From the NCBI RefSeq assembly GCF_051020955.1, contig NW_027476767.1, positions 1-64,000 of the forward strand: DNA of 64,000 bases, read 5' to 3'. Below the pieces are notes generated by a model that was not told the origin of the DNA, ran no database searches, and saw only the letters and a program-made list of their open reading frames with translations. The DNA is from Megalopta genalis. Lineage: Eukaryota; Arthropoda; Insecta; Hymenoptera; Halictidae. A program made the translations under genes and the position numbers. Within the stretch, counting starts at the first letter, position 1. Each line of letters starts with the position of its first letter. Of this stretch, positions 40,556 to 53,209 are shown piece by piece.

Positions 40556-43500
40556 CGCGATTTATCTTCAAATCAATGCGATGTAGAAGGTTCAGCTTCA
40601 AACCCATGCGACACATATGATTTAGCTTCAAATCCATGCGAAACACATGACTCAGCTGCAAATCAATTCAATGTAGAAGGTTTAGCTTCAAATCCATGCC
40701 ATACACAAGATTTAGCTTCAAATCAATGCGATGTAGTAGGTTCAGCTTCAAATCCATGCGACACATATGATTTAGCTTCAAATACTTGCGATATAAGTGA
40801 TATAGCTTCAAAAGCTGTAGGAACAAACGAGGTAGCTTCAATTCCATGCGAGACACATGATTTAGCTTCAAATCAATGCGATGTAGAAGGTTCAGCTTCA
40901 AATCCATACGAAACACATGATTTAGCTTCAAATCAAATCGAAGTACAATACTTAGATTCAAATCCATGCGAAACAAATGCTTTAGCTTCAAATCAATGCG
41001 AAGTAGAAGGCGTAGCTTCAAATCCATGCGAAACAAATGGATTAGCTACAAATACTTGTGATATACATTATTTAGCTACAACTGCATGCGAAACTAACGA
41101 GTTAGCTTCAAATCCATGCGATACACATGATTTAGCTTCAAATCAATGCGATGTGGAAGGTTTAGCTTCAAATCCATGCGAGACACAAGATTTAGCTACA
41201 AATCAATGCGATGTAGTAGGTTCAGCTTCAAATCCATGCGACACATATGATTTAGCTTCAAATACTTGCGATAAAAGTGATATAGCTTCAAAAGCTGTAG
41301 GAACAAACGAGGTAGCTTCAATTCCATGCGAGACACATGATTTAGCTTCAAATCAATGCGATGTAGAAGGTTCAGCTTCATATCCAAGTGTAACACATGA
41401 TTTAGCTTCAAATATTTGCGATATAAGTGATATAGCTTCGAATACAGGCGAAACGAACGAGTTCGCTTCAAATCCATGCGAAACACATGAATCAGCTGCA
41501 AATCAATGCAATGTAGAAGGTTTAGCTTCAAATCCATGCGAAACACATGATTTAGCTGCAAATCAATGCGATGTAGAAGGTTTATCTTCAAATCCATACG
41601 AAACACATGATTTAGCTTCAAATCAATTCGAAGGGCAAGGCTTAGATTCAAATCCATGCGAAACAAATGATTTAGCTTCAGATGAATGCGAAGTAGAAGG
41701 CTCAGCTTCAAATCCATGCGGCACATATGATTTAGCTTTAAATACTTGCGATATAAGTGACATAGTTTCAAATGGAGGCGAAACGAACGAGTCAGCTTCA
41801 AATCCATGCGAAACACATGATTTAGCTGTAAATCAATGTGATGTAGAAGGTTTAGCTTCAAATCAATGCGATACACAAGATTTAGCTTCAAATCAATGCG
41901 ATGTAGAAGGTTCAGCTTCAAACCCATGCGACACATATGATTTAGCTTCAAATACTTGCGATATAAGTGATATAGCTTCAAAAGCTGGAGGAACAAACGA
42001 GGAGGCTTCAATTCCATGCGAAACAAATGATTTAGCTTCAAATCAATCCGAAGTAGAAGGCGTAGCTTCAAATCCATGCGAAACAAATGGTTTAGCTACA
42101 AATACTTGTGATATAGATTATTTAGCTCCAACTGCATGCGAAACTAACGAGTTAGCTTCAAATCCATGCGATACACATGATTTAGCTTCAAATCAATGCG
42201 ATGTGGAAGGTTTAGCTTCAAATCCATGCGATACACAAGATTTAGCTTCAAATCAATGCGATGTAGTAGGTTCAGCTTCAAATCCATGCGACACATTTGA
42301 TTTAGCTTCAAATACTTGCGATATAAGTGATATAGCTTCAAAAGCTGTAGGAACAAACGAGGTAGCTTCAAATCCATGCGAAACACATGATTCAGCTGCA
42401 AATCAATGCGATGTAGAAGGTTTAGCTTCAAATCCATGCGAAACAAATGGTTTAGCTACAAATACTTGTGATATACATTATTTAGCTACAACTGCTTGCG
42501 AAACTAACGAGTTAGCTTCAAATCTATGCGAAACACACGATTTATCTTCAAATCAATGCGATGTAGAAGGTTTAGCTTCAAATCAATAAGAGGTAGAAGG
42601 TTTAGCTTCAAATCAATAGAATATAGAATGTTTAGCTTCAAATAAATGCGATGTAGAAGGTTTAGCTTCAAATCCATACGAAACACATGATTTAGCTTCA
42701 AATCAATTCGAAGGGCAAGGCTTAGATTCAAATCCATGCGAAACAAATGATTTAGCTTCAGATGAATGCGAAGTAAAGGCTCAGCTTCAAATCCATGCGG
42801 CACATATGATTTAGCTTTAAATACTTGCGATATAAGTGACATAGTTTCAACTGGAGGCGATACGAACGAGTTAGCTTCAAATCCATGCGAAACACATGAT
42901 TTATCTTCAAATCAAAGCGATGTAGAAGGTTTAGCTTCAAATCCATGCGATACACAAGATTTAGCTTCAAATGAATGCGATGTAGTAGGTTCAGCTTCAA
43001 ATCCATGCGACACATATGATTTAGCTTCAAATACTTGCGATATAAGTGATATAGCTTCAAAAGCTGGAGGAACAAACGAGGTGGCTACAATTCCATGCGA
43101 AACAAATGATTTAGCTTCAAATCAATGCGAAGTAGAAGACGTAGCTTCAAATCCAAACGAAACAAATGGTTTAGCTACAAATACTTGTGATATAGATTAT
43201 TTAGCTACAACTGCATGCGAAACTAACGAGTTAGCTTCAAATCCATGCGAAACACGCGATTTATCTTCAAATCAATGCGATGTAGAAGGTTTGCCTCAAA
43301 TCAATAAGAGGTAGATGGTTTAGCTTCAAATCAATAGAATATAGAAGGTTTAGCTTCAAATCAATAGAATATAGAAGGTTTAGCTTCAAATAAATGCGAT
43401 GTAGAAGGTTTAGCTTCAAATCCATACGACACACATGATTTAGATTCAAATCAATTCGAAGGACAAGGCATAGATTCAAATCCATGCGAAACAAACGATT

Positions 43501-44899
43501 TAGCTTCAAATGAATGCGAAGTAGAAGGCTTGGATTCAAATCCATGCAAAACAAATGGTTTAACTACAAATACTTGTGATATACATTATTTAGCTACAAC
43601 TGCATGCGAAACAAACGAGTTAACTTCAAATCCATGCGATACACATGATTTAGCTTCAAATAAATGCGATGTAGAAGGTTTAGCTTCAAATCCATGCCAT
43701 ACACAAGATTTAGCTTCAAATCAATGCGATGTAGTAGGTTCAGCTTCAAATCCATGCGGCACATATGATTTAGCTTCAAATACCTGCGATATAAGTGATA
43801 TAGCTTCAAAAGCTGTAGGAACAAACGAGGTAGCTTCAATTCCTTGCGAGACACATGATTTAGCTTCAAATCAATGCGATGTAGAAGGTTCAGCTTCAAA
43901 TCCATACGAAACACATGATTTAGCTTCAAATCAAATCGAAGTACAATGCTTAGATTCAAATCCATGCGAAACAAATGCTTTAGCTTCAAATCAATGCGAA
44001 GTAGAAGGCGTAGCTTCAAATCCATGCGAAACAAATGGATTAGCTACAAATACTTGTGATATACATTATTTAGCTACAACTGCATGCGAAACTAACGAGT
44101 TAGCTTCAAATCCATGCGATACACATGATTTAGCTTCAAATCAATGTGATGTGGAAGGTTTAGCTTCAAATCCATGCGATACACAAGATTTAGCTACAAA
44201 TCAATGCGATGTAGTAGGTTCAGCTTCAAATCCATGCGACACAAATGATTTAGCTTCAAATACTTGCGATATAAGTGATATAGCTTCAAAAGCTGTAGGA
44301 ACAAACGAGGTAGCTTCAAATCCATGCGAAACACATGATTCAGCTGCAAATCAATGCGATGTAGAAGGTTTAGCTACAAATCCATGCGAGACACATTATT
44401 TAGCTGCAAATCATGCGAAGTAGAAGGCTCGGGTTCAAATCAATGCGATTCAAATGGTTCATATTCAAATACTTGTGAAAGACATGATTTAGCTTCAACT
44501 GCATGCGAAACACATGATTTAGCTTCAAATCAATGCGATGTAGAATGTTTTGCTTCAAATCCATGCAAAACACGTGATTTATCTTCCAATTAATGCGAAG
44601 TAGAAGGCTTAGCTTCAAATCCATGCGAATCAAATGGTTTAGCTTCACATACTTGTGATATACGTTATTTAGATTCAACTGCTTGCGCAACGAACGAGTT
44701 AGCTTCAAATCCAAGCGAAACACATGATTTAGCTTCAAATCCAAGCGAAACACATGGTTTAGCTTCAGATCAATGCGATGTAGAAGGTTTAACTTCAAAT
44801 CAACGCGAAACAATTGATTTAGCTTCAAACACTTGGGATATAATTGATATAGCTTCAAATGCAGACGAATGAAATGAGTTAGCTTCAAAATCCATTCGA
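40556..44899. repeat. Satellite segment with a 2,998-bp-offset duplication
   Basis: About 650 bp at 40,680-41,330 recur at 43,680-44,330, offset 2,998 bp; the shared CAAATCGAAGTACAAT monomer (near 40,933 and 43,931) is a good tag. A module at 41,340-42,090 also matches 36,630-37,380 at an offset of 4,712 bp. Near 43,330-43,390 the CAATAGAATATAGAAGG monomer is itself duplicated, a one-monomer tandem gain. The + strand reads without a stop for 478 codons from 41,153. A one-base deletion (GAAGTAAAGGCTC) lies near 42,773. Confidence 0.85.
41153..42589 (+). other. 478-codon + strand open frame (Cys decapeptides); probably not a gene
   Basis: The longest + strand run of the ASNPCETHDL-type frame, about 48 decapeptides, acidic, with a Cys at position 5 of most repeats. 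The nominal start is GTG, not ATG; in this frame ATG is almost absent, because the ATG of each monomer (CCATGCG) is out of frame. The open stretch really extends upstream without a start. It ends at the amplified TAA of the CAATAAGAGG monomer. No domain is recognisable. A secreted, disulphide-rich repeat protein would look like this, but the same frame is stopped or shifted dozens of times in the window, so a remnant or chance frame is more likely. Confidence 0.12.
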
Positions 44900-45600
44900 T
44901 ACAAATGATGTAGCTTACAAATCAATGCGATGTAGTAGGATTAGCTTCAAATCCATGCGAAACAAACGATTGAGCTTCAAACACATCGGATATAGGTGAT
45001 ATAGTTTAATCTGCATGCGAAACAATGAGTTAGCTTCAAGTCCATGCGAAACACATGATTTAGTTGCAAATCAATGCGATGTAGAAGGTTTAGCTTCAAA
45101 TCAATGCGAAACACATGATTTAGCTTCATATCAACTCGAAGTACAAGGCTTAGATTCAAATCCATGCGAAACAAATGGTTTAGCCACAAATACTTGTGAT
45201 ATACGTTATTTAGATTTAACTGCATGTTAAACGAACGAGTTAGCTTCAAATCCATGCGAAACACATGATTTAGCTTCAAATCAACTCGGAGTACAAGGCT
45301 TAGATTCAAATCCATGCGAAACAAATGGTTTAGCTACAAATACTTGTGATATACGTAATTTAGATTTAACTGCATGCGCAACGAACGAGTTAGCTTCAAA
45401 TCCATGGGAAACTAATGATTAAGCTTCAGATGCTTGCGATGTAAGTGATATAGCATCAAATGCATCCGAAACAAACAAGTTAGCTTCATATCCATGCGAA
45501 ACAAATGATTTACCTTCAAAAGCTTGCGATATAAATGATATAGCTTCAACTGCAGGCGAAGCAAACGAGTTAGATTCAAATCCATGCGAAACACATGATT

Positions 45601-45900
45601 TAACTTCAGATCAATGCGAAGTAGAAGGCTTATCTGCAAATCCATGCGATACAAATTGTTTAGCTTCAAATACTTGGGATATACATGATTTAGCTTCAAC
45701 TGCACTCGAAACAAACGAGTTAGCTTCAAATACATGCGAAACACATGATTTAGCTTCAAATCAATGCGAAATAGAAGGCTTATCTTCAAATCCATGCGAT
45801 AGAATTTGTTTAGCTTCAAATACTTGGGATATACATGATTTAGCTTCAACTGCACTCGATACAAACGAGTTAGCTTCAAATACATGCGAAACACATGATT
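45601..45900. repeat. Two clean 150-bp pentamers (type example)
   Basis: ACTTGGGAT occurs at 45,682 and 45,832 and TGCACTCGA at 45,711 and 45,861, both 150 bp apart. Each 150-bp unit holds five different monomer classes in the order C, D, E, A, B. Adjacent monomers differ strongly, while monomers five positions apart are nearly the same. This is the clearest evidence in the window that the pentamer, not the single monomer, was once the amplified unit. Confidence 0.85.
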
Positions 45901-46101
45901 TAGATTCAAAACAATGCGTATTAGAAGGCTTAGCTTCAAATCCATGCGAAACGAATGATTCAGCATTAAATACTTGTAGTATAAATGAAAGAGCTTCAAA
46001 TGCAAGCGAAACAAACGATTTAGCTTCAAATCAATGCGAAATAGAAGGCTTAGCTTTAACGCCATGCGAATCGAATGATTTAGGTTCAAATACTTGCGAA
46101 T

Positions 46102-46719
46102 ATGAGGGATACAGCTTCAAATGCATGCGAAACCAACCAGTTAGCTTCAAGTCCACGCGAAACACATGACTTAGCTTCAAATCAATGCGACACACATGAT
46201 TTAGCTTCAAATCAATGCGAAGTAGAAGGCTTAGCTTCAAATCCATGCGAAACAAATGGTTTAGATGCTAATCAATGCAATGTAGACGGTTTAGCTTCAA
46301 ATCCATCTGAAACATATAATTTAGCTTCAGATACTTGCGATATAAGTGATATAGCTTCAAACGCAGACGAAACCAACCAGTTAGCTTCAAATCGAAGCAA
46401 AACGCATGATTTAGCTTCAAATGCAGGCGTAACAAATGGCTTAGCTTCAACTACTTGTGATATACATGATTTAGCTTCAACTGGATGCGAAACAAGCGAG
46501 TCAGCTTCAAATCCATGCGAATCAAATGGTTTAGCTTCAAATACTTCTGATATACATGATTTAGCTACAACTGCATGCCAAACAAACGATTTAGCTTTAA
46601 ATCCATGCGAATCAAATGGTTTAGCTTCAAATACTTGTGATATACATGATATAGATTCAACTGCATCCGATACAAACGAGTTAGCTTCAAAGCCATGCAA
46701 AACGAATGATTTAGCTTAA
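46102..46719 (+). other. 205-codon + strand open frame in the diverged stretch
   Basis: Begins with a true ATG formed by a small insertion (GCGAATATGAGGGATAC) and reads 20 decapeptides such as ASNPCESNGL and ASNTSDIHDL. Several repeats have lost the Cys (TGC to AGC or TCC). Two - strand frames are also open over much of the same DNA (46,272-46,700 and 46,268-46,450), so openness here has no coding value by itself. It is listed because this segment is the least homogenised and would be the best place to test for ancient coding constraint. Confidence 0.1.
46441..46680. repeat. 90-bp trimer repeat
   Basis: TATACATGAT occurs at 46,461, 46,551 and 46,641, spacing 90 bp. Classes A, D and E repeat in that order (in the + frame TACQTNDL, NPCESNGL, NTCDIHDL), so B and C have been lost from the pentamer. 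AATCAAATGG at 46,520 and 46,610 confirms the period. Confidence 0.82.
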
Positions 46720-47999
46720 AATGCTTGTGGTATAAATGAAACAGCTTCAAATACGGGCGAAACAATCGAGTTAGCTTCAAATCAATGCCAAGTAGAAGGA
46801 TTATCTTCAAATCCATGCGAAACAAATGGTTTAGCTCCATATACTTGTGATATACATGATTTAGCTTCAACCGGATGCGAAACAAACGAGTTAGCTTCAA
46901 ATCCAAGAGAAAAACATGATTTAGCTTCAAATCAATGCGAAATAGAAGGCTTAGCATCAAATTCATGCAACACAAATTATTTAGCTTCTTATACTTGGGA
47001 TAAAAGTGATATAGCTTCAAATGCAGGCGAAACAAACGAGTGATCTTCAAATCCAAGCGTAACACATGATTTAACTTCAAATCAATACGAAGTAGAAGAT
47101 TTAGGTTCAAATACATGCGAAACAAATGGTTCAGCTACAAATACTTGTGATATACATGATTTACCTTCAACTGCATGCGAAACAAACGATTTAGCTTCAC
47201 ACCCAAGGGAAACACATGATTTAACTTCAAATCAATGCGAAGTAGAAGGCTTAGCATCTAATCCATGCAACACAAATTATTTAGCTTCTTATACTTGCGA
47301 TATAAGTGATATAGCTTCAAATGCAGGCGAAACAAACGAGTGATCCTCAAATCCAAGCGTAACACATGATATAAATTCAAATCAATGGGAAGTAGAAGAT
47401 GTACCTCCAAATCCATGCGAAACAAATGGTTCAGCTTCAAATACTTGTGATATACATGATTTACCTTCAACTGCATGCGAAACAAACGAGTTAGCTTCAA
47501 ATCCAAGCGAAACACATGATTTAGCTTCAAATCAATGCGAAATAGAAGGCTTAGCATCAAATCCATGCGACACAAATTATTTAGCTTCATATACTTGCGA
47601 TATAAGTGATATAGCTTCAAATGCAGCCGAAACAAACGAGTGATCTTCAAATCCAAGCGCAACACATGATTTAACTTCAAATCAATGCGAAGTAGAAGAT
47701 TTAGGTTCAAATACATGCGAAACGAATGGTTCAGCTTCAAATACTTGTGATATACATGATTTACCTTCAACTGCATGCGAAACAAACGAGTTAGCTTCAA
47801 ATCCAAGCAAAACACATGATTTAGCTTCAAATCAATGCGAAATAGAAGCCTTAGCATCAAATCCATGCGACACAAATTATTTAGCTTCATATACATGTGA
47901 TACAAGTGATATAGCTTCAAATGCAGGCGAAACACACGAGTGAGCTTTAAATCCAAGCGTAACACATGATTTAACTTCAAATCAATGGGAAGTAGAAGG

Positions 48000-49350
48000 C
48001 TTAGCATCAAATTCATGCAACATAAAATCATTTAGCTTCTTATACTTGCGATATAAGTGATATAGCTTCAAATGCAGGCGAAACAAACGAGTGATCTTCA
48101 AATCCAACCCTAACACATGATTTAACTTCAAATCAATGGGAAGTAGAAGGCTTAGCATCAAATCATGCAACGCAAGTTAATTAGCTGCTCATACTTGCGA
48201 TATAAGTGATCTAGCTTCAAATGCAGGGCTAAACAAGCGAGTGATGCTTAAATCCAAGCGTAAGACATGATTTAACTTCAAATCAATGGTAAGTAGAAGA
48301 TGTACCTCCAAATCATGCGATACAAATGGTTCAGCTTCACATACTTGTGATATACATGATTTAGCTTCAACTGCATGCGAAACAAACGAGTTAGCTTCAA
48401 ATCCAAGCGAAACACATGATTTAAATTCAAATCAATGCGAAGTAGAAGATTTAGGTTCAAATACATGCGAAACGAATGGTTCAGCTTCAAATACTTGTGA
48501 TATACATGATTTACCTTCAACTGCATGCGAAACAAATGAGTTAGCTTCAAATGAATGCGAAGTGTGAGGTTTATCTTCAAATCCATGCGAAACAAATGGT
48601 TTAGCTTCAAATACTTGTAATATACATAATTTTGCTTCAGATGCATGCGAAACAAACGATTTAGCTTCACACCCAAGGGAAACACATGATTTAACTTCAA
48701 ATCAATGCGAAGTAGAAGGCTTAGCTTCAAATCCATGCAACACAAATTATTTAGCTTCTTATACTTGCGATATAAGTGATATAGCTTCAAATGCAGGCGA
48801 AACAAACGAGTGATCTTCAAATCCAAGCGTAACACATGATTCAACTGCAAATCAATGTGATGTAGAAGGTTTAGCTTCAAATCCATGCGATACACAAGAT
48901 TTAGCTTCAATCAATGCGATGTAGAAGGTTTAGCTTCAAATCAATTAGAGGTAGAAGATTCAGCTTCAAATCAATAGAATATAGAAGGTTTAGCTTCAAA
49001 TCAATGCGATGTAGAAGGTTCAGCTTCAAATCCATACGAAACACATGATTAAGCTTCAAATCTATTCGAAGGACAAGACTTAGATTCAAATCCATGCGAA
49101 ACAAATGACTTTAGCTTCAAATGAATGCGAAGTAGAAGGCTTAGCTTCAAATCCATGCTATATACATGATTTATCTTCAAATCCATGCGAAACAAATGGT
49201 TTAGCTCCATATACTTGTGATATTACATGATTTAGCTTCAACCGGATGCGAAACAAACGAGTTAGCTTCAAATCCAAGAGAAAAACATGATTTAGCTTCA
49301 AATCAATGCGAAATAGAAGGCTTAGCATCAAATCCATGCGAACACAAATT
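48000..49350. repeat. Part of copy 1 with many single-base indels
   Basis: Against copies 2-4 this 1.35 kb has about eight one-base indels: CATAAAATCATTT near 48,021 (others CACAAATCATTT), CAAATCATGCAACG near 48,160 (CAAATCCATGCAACG), GCAGGGCTAAAC near 48,224, CAAATCATGCGATAC near 48,309, CTTCAATCAATGCG near 48,906, GACTTTAGC near 49,109, GATATTACATG near 49,220 and GCGAACACAAATT near 49,338. No other part of the four copies shows this density. It may be unpolished assembly sequence or a truly decaying copy. Confidence 0.8.
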
Positions 49351-49506
49351 ATTTAGCTTCATATACTTGCGATATAAGTGATATAGCTTCAAATGCAGCC
49401 GAAACAAACGAGTGATCTTCAAATCCAAGCGCAACACATGATTTAACTTCAAATCAATACGAAGTAGAAGATTTAGGTTCAAATACATGCGAAACAAATG
49501 GTTCAG

Positions 49507-51537
49507 CTACAAATACTTGTGATATACATGATTTACCTTCAACTGCATGCGAAACAAACGATTTAGCTTCACACCCAAGGGAAACACATGATTTAACTTC
49601 AAATCAATGCGAAGTAGAAGGCTTAGCATCAAATCCATGCAACACAAATTATTTAGCTTCTTATACTTGCGATATAAGTGATATAGCTTCAAATGCAGGC
49701 GAAACAAACGAGTGATCCTCAAATCCAAGCGTAACACATGATTTAAATTCAAATCAATGGGAAGTAGAAGATGTACCTCCAAATCCATGCGAAACAAATG
49801 GTTCAGCTTCAAATACTTGTGATATACATGATTTACCTTCAACTGCATGCGAAACAAACGAGTTAGCTTCAAATCCAAGCGAAACACATGATTTAGCTTC
49901 AAATCAATGCGAAATAGAAGGCTTAGCATCAAATCCATGCGACACAAATTATTTAGCTTCATATACTTGCGATATAAGTGATATAGCTTCAAATGCAGCC
50001 GAAACAAACGAGTGATCTTCAAATCCAAGCGCAACACATGATTTAACTTCAAATCAATGCGAAGTAGAAGATTTAGGTTCAAATACATGCGAAACGAATG
50101 GTTCAGCTTCAAATACTTGTGATATACATGATTTACCTTCAACTGCATGCGAAACAAACGAGTTAGCTTCAAATCCAAGCAAAACACATGATTTAGCTTC
50201 AAATCAATGCGAAATAGAAGCCTTAGCATCAAATCCATGCGACACAAATTATTTAGCTTCATATACATGTGATACAAGTGATATAGCTTCAAATGCAGGC
50301 GAAACACACGAGTGAGCTTTAAATCCAAGCGTAACACATGATTTAACTTCAAATCAATGGGAAGTAGAAGGCTTAGCATCAAATTCATGCAACACAAATC
50401 ATTTAGCTTCTTATACTTGCGATATAAGTGATATAGCTTCAAATGCAGGCGAAACAAACGAGTGATCTTCAAATCCAACCCTAACACATGATTTAACTTC
50501 AAATCAATGGGAAGTAGAAGGCTTAGCATCAAATCCATGCAACGCAAGTTAATTAGCTGCTCATACTTGCGATATAAGTGATCTAGCTTCAAATGCAGGC
50601 TAAACAAACGAGTGATCCTTAAATCCAAGCGTAAGACATGATTTAACTTCAAATCAATGGTAAGTAGAAGATGTACCTCCAAATCCATGCGATACAAATG
50701 GTTCAGCTTCACATACTTGTGATATACGTGATTTAGCTTCAACTGCATGCGAAACAAACGAGTTAGCTTCAAATCCAAGCGAAACACATGATTTAAATTC
50801 AAATCAATGCGAAGTAGAAGATTTAGGTTCAAATACATGCGAAACGAATGGTTCAGCTTCAAATACTTGTGATATACATGATTTACCTTCAACTGCATGC
50901 GAAACAAATGAGTTAGCTTCAAATGAATGCGAAGTGTGAGATTTATCTTCAAATCCATGCGAAACAAATGGTTTAGCTTCAAATACTTGTAATATACATA
51001 ATTTTGCTTCAGATGCATGCGAAACAAACGATTTAGCTTCACACTCAAGGGAAACACATGATTTAACTTCAAATCAATGCGAAGTAGAAGGCTTAGCTTC
51101 AAATCCATGCAACACAAATTATTTAGCTTCTTATACTTGCGATATAAGTGATATAGCTTCAAATGCAGGCGAAACAAACGAGTGATCTTCAAATCCAAGC
51201 GTAACACATGATTCAACTGCAAATCAATGTGATGTAGAAGGTTTAGCTTCAAATCCATGCGATACACAAGATTTAGCTTCAAATCAATGCGATGTAGAAG
51301 GTTTAGCTTCAAATCAATTAGAGGTAGAAGATTCAGCTTCAAATCAATAGAATATAGAAGGCTTAGCTTCAAATCAATGCGATGTAGAAGGATCAGCTTC
51401 AAATCCATACGAAACACATGATTTAGCTTCAAATCTATTCGAAGGACAAGACTTAGATTCAAATCCATGCGAAACAAATGATTTAGCTTCAAATGAATGC
51501 GAAGTAGAAGGCTTAGCTTCAAATCCATGCAAAACAA
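49507..51537 (-). other. 676-codon open frame inside the satellite; probably not a gene
   Basis: This is the longest open frame in the window. It reads about 68 decapeptides of the pattern LxLxxLFRMD, rich in Leu, Arg, Lys and His, with alternating hydrophobic and polar residues that would suit amphipathic beta strands. It starts at an ATG that recurs in almost every B-type monomer and ends at a stop created by GCTACAAAT in the + strand. No known domain, signal peptide or membrane segment is recognisable. The consensus monomer has no stop in this frame, so long runs are expected without selection. The same frame is broken at many other places by amplified TAG codons and 29/31-bp monomers. I regard it as a repeat by-product; a transcript or peptide would change that. 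Confidence 0.12.
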
Positions 51538-53209
51538 ATGGTTTTGCTACAAATACTTGTGATATACATTATTTAGATACAACTGCATGCGAAACAAACG
51601 AGATACCTTCAAATCCATGCTATATACATGATTTATCTTCAAATCCATGCGAAACAAATGGTTTAGCTCCATATACTTGTGATATACATGATTTAGCTTC
51701 AACCGGATGCGAAACAAACGATTTAGCTTCAAATCCAAGAGAAAAACATGATTTAGCTTCAAATCAATGCGAAATAGAAGGCTTAGCATCAAATTCATGC
51801 AACACAAATTATTTAGCTTCTTATACTTGGGATAAAAGTGATATAGCTTCAAATGCAGGCGAAACAAACGAGTGATCTTCAAATCCAAGCGTAACACATG
51901 ATTTAACTTCAAATCAATACGAAGTAGAAGATTTAGGTTCAAATACATGCGAAACAAATGGTTCAGCTACAAATACTTGTGATATACATGATTTACCTTC
52001 AACTGCATGCGAAACAAACGATTTAGCTTCACACCCAAGGGAAACACATGATTTAACTTCAAATCAATGCGAAGTAGAAGGCTTAGCATCAAAACCATGC
52101 AACACAAATTATTTAGCTTCTTATACTTGCGATATAAGTGATATAGCTTCAAATGCAGGCGAAACAAACGAGTGATCCTCAAATCCAAGCGTAACACATG
52201 ATTTAAATTCAAATCAATGGGAAGTAGAAGATGTACCTCCAAATCCATGCGAAACAAATGGTTCAGCTTCAAATACTTGTGATATACATGATTTACCTTC
52301 AACTGCATGCGAAACAAACGAGTTAGCTTCAAATCCAAGCGAAACACATGATTTAGCTTCAAATCAATGCGAAATAGAAGGCTTAGCATCAAATCCATGC
52401 GACACAAATTATTTAGCTTCATATACTTGCGATATAAGTGATATAGCTTCAAATGCAGCCGAAACAAACGAGTGATCTTCAAATCCAAGCGCAACACATG
52501 ATTTAACTTCAAATCAATGCGAAGTAGAAGATTTAGGTTCAAATACATGCGAAACGAATGGTTCAGCTTCAAATACTTGTGATATACATGATTTACCTTC
52601 AACTGCATGCGAAACAAACGAGTTAGCTTCAAATCCAAGCAAAACACATGATTTAGCTTCAAATCAATGCGAAATAGAAGCCTTAGCATCAAATCCATGC
52701 GACACAAATTATTTAGCTTCATATACATGTGATACAAGTGATATAGCTTCAAATGCAGGCGAAACACACGAGTGAGCTTTAAATCCAAGCGTAACACATG
52801 ATTTAACTTCAAATCAATGGGAAGTAGAAGGCTTAGCATCAAATTCATGCAACACAAATCATTTAGCTTGTTATACTTGCGATATAAGTGATATAGCTTC
52901 AAATGCAGGCGAAACAAACGAGTGATCTTCAAATCCAACCCTAACACATGATTTAACTTCAAATCAATGGGAAGTAGAAGGCTTAGCTTCAAATCCATGC
53001 GTATCAAATGGTTTAGCTTCAAATACTTGTGATATACGTTATTTAGATTTAACTGCATGCGCAACGAACGAGTTAGCTTCAAATCGATGCGAAACACATG
53101 ATTTAGCTGCAAATCAATGCGATGAAGAAGATTTAGCTTCAAATCCATGCGAAACAAATGATACAGCTTCAAACACATGGGGTGTAAGTGATATAGCTTC
53201 AAATGAAGA

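Larger units (their letters stand above)
44900..46800. repeat. Most diverged stretch of the array
   Basis: Monomers here carry many substitutions not seen elsewhere in the window, such as AACTCGAAGTACAAGG (45,131; AACTCGGAGTACAAGG at 45,281), ACTTGGGATATACATG (45,682, 45,832), TGCACTCGA (45,711, 45,861) and GGATGCGAAACAAGCGAG (46,482). Both the 150-bp pentamer and a 90-bp trimer are readable. Few cassettes of the surrounding blocks occur. The sharp change in character at about 46,801, where the 2.2-2.8 kb repeats start, marks a block boundary. Confidence 0.75.
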
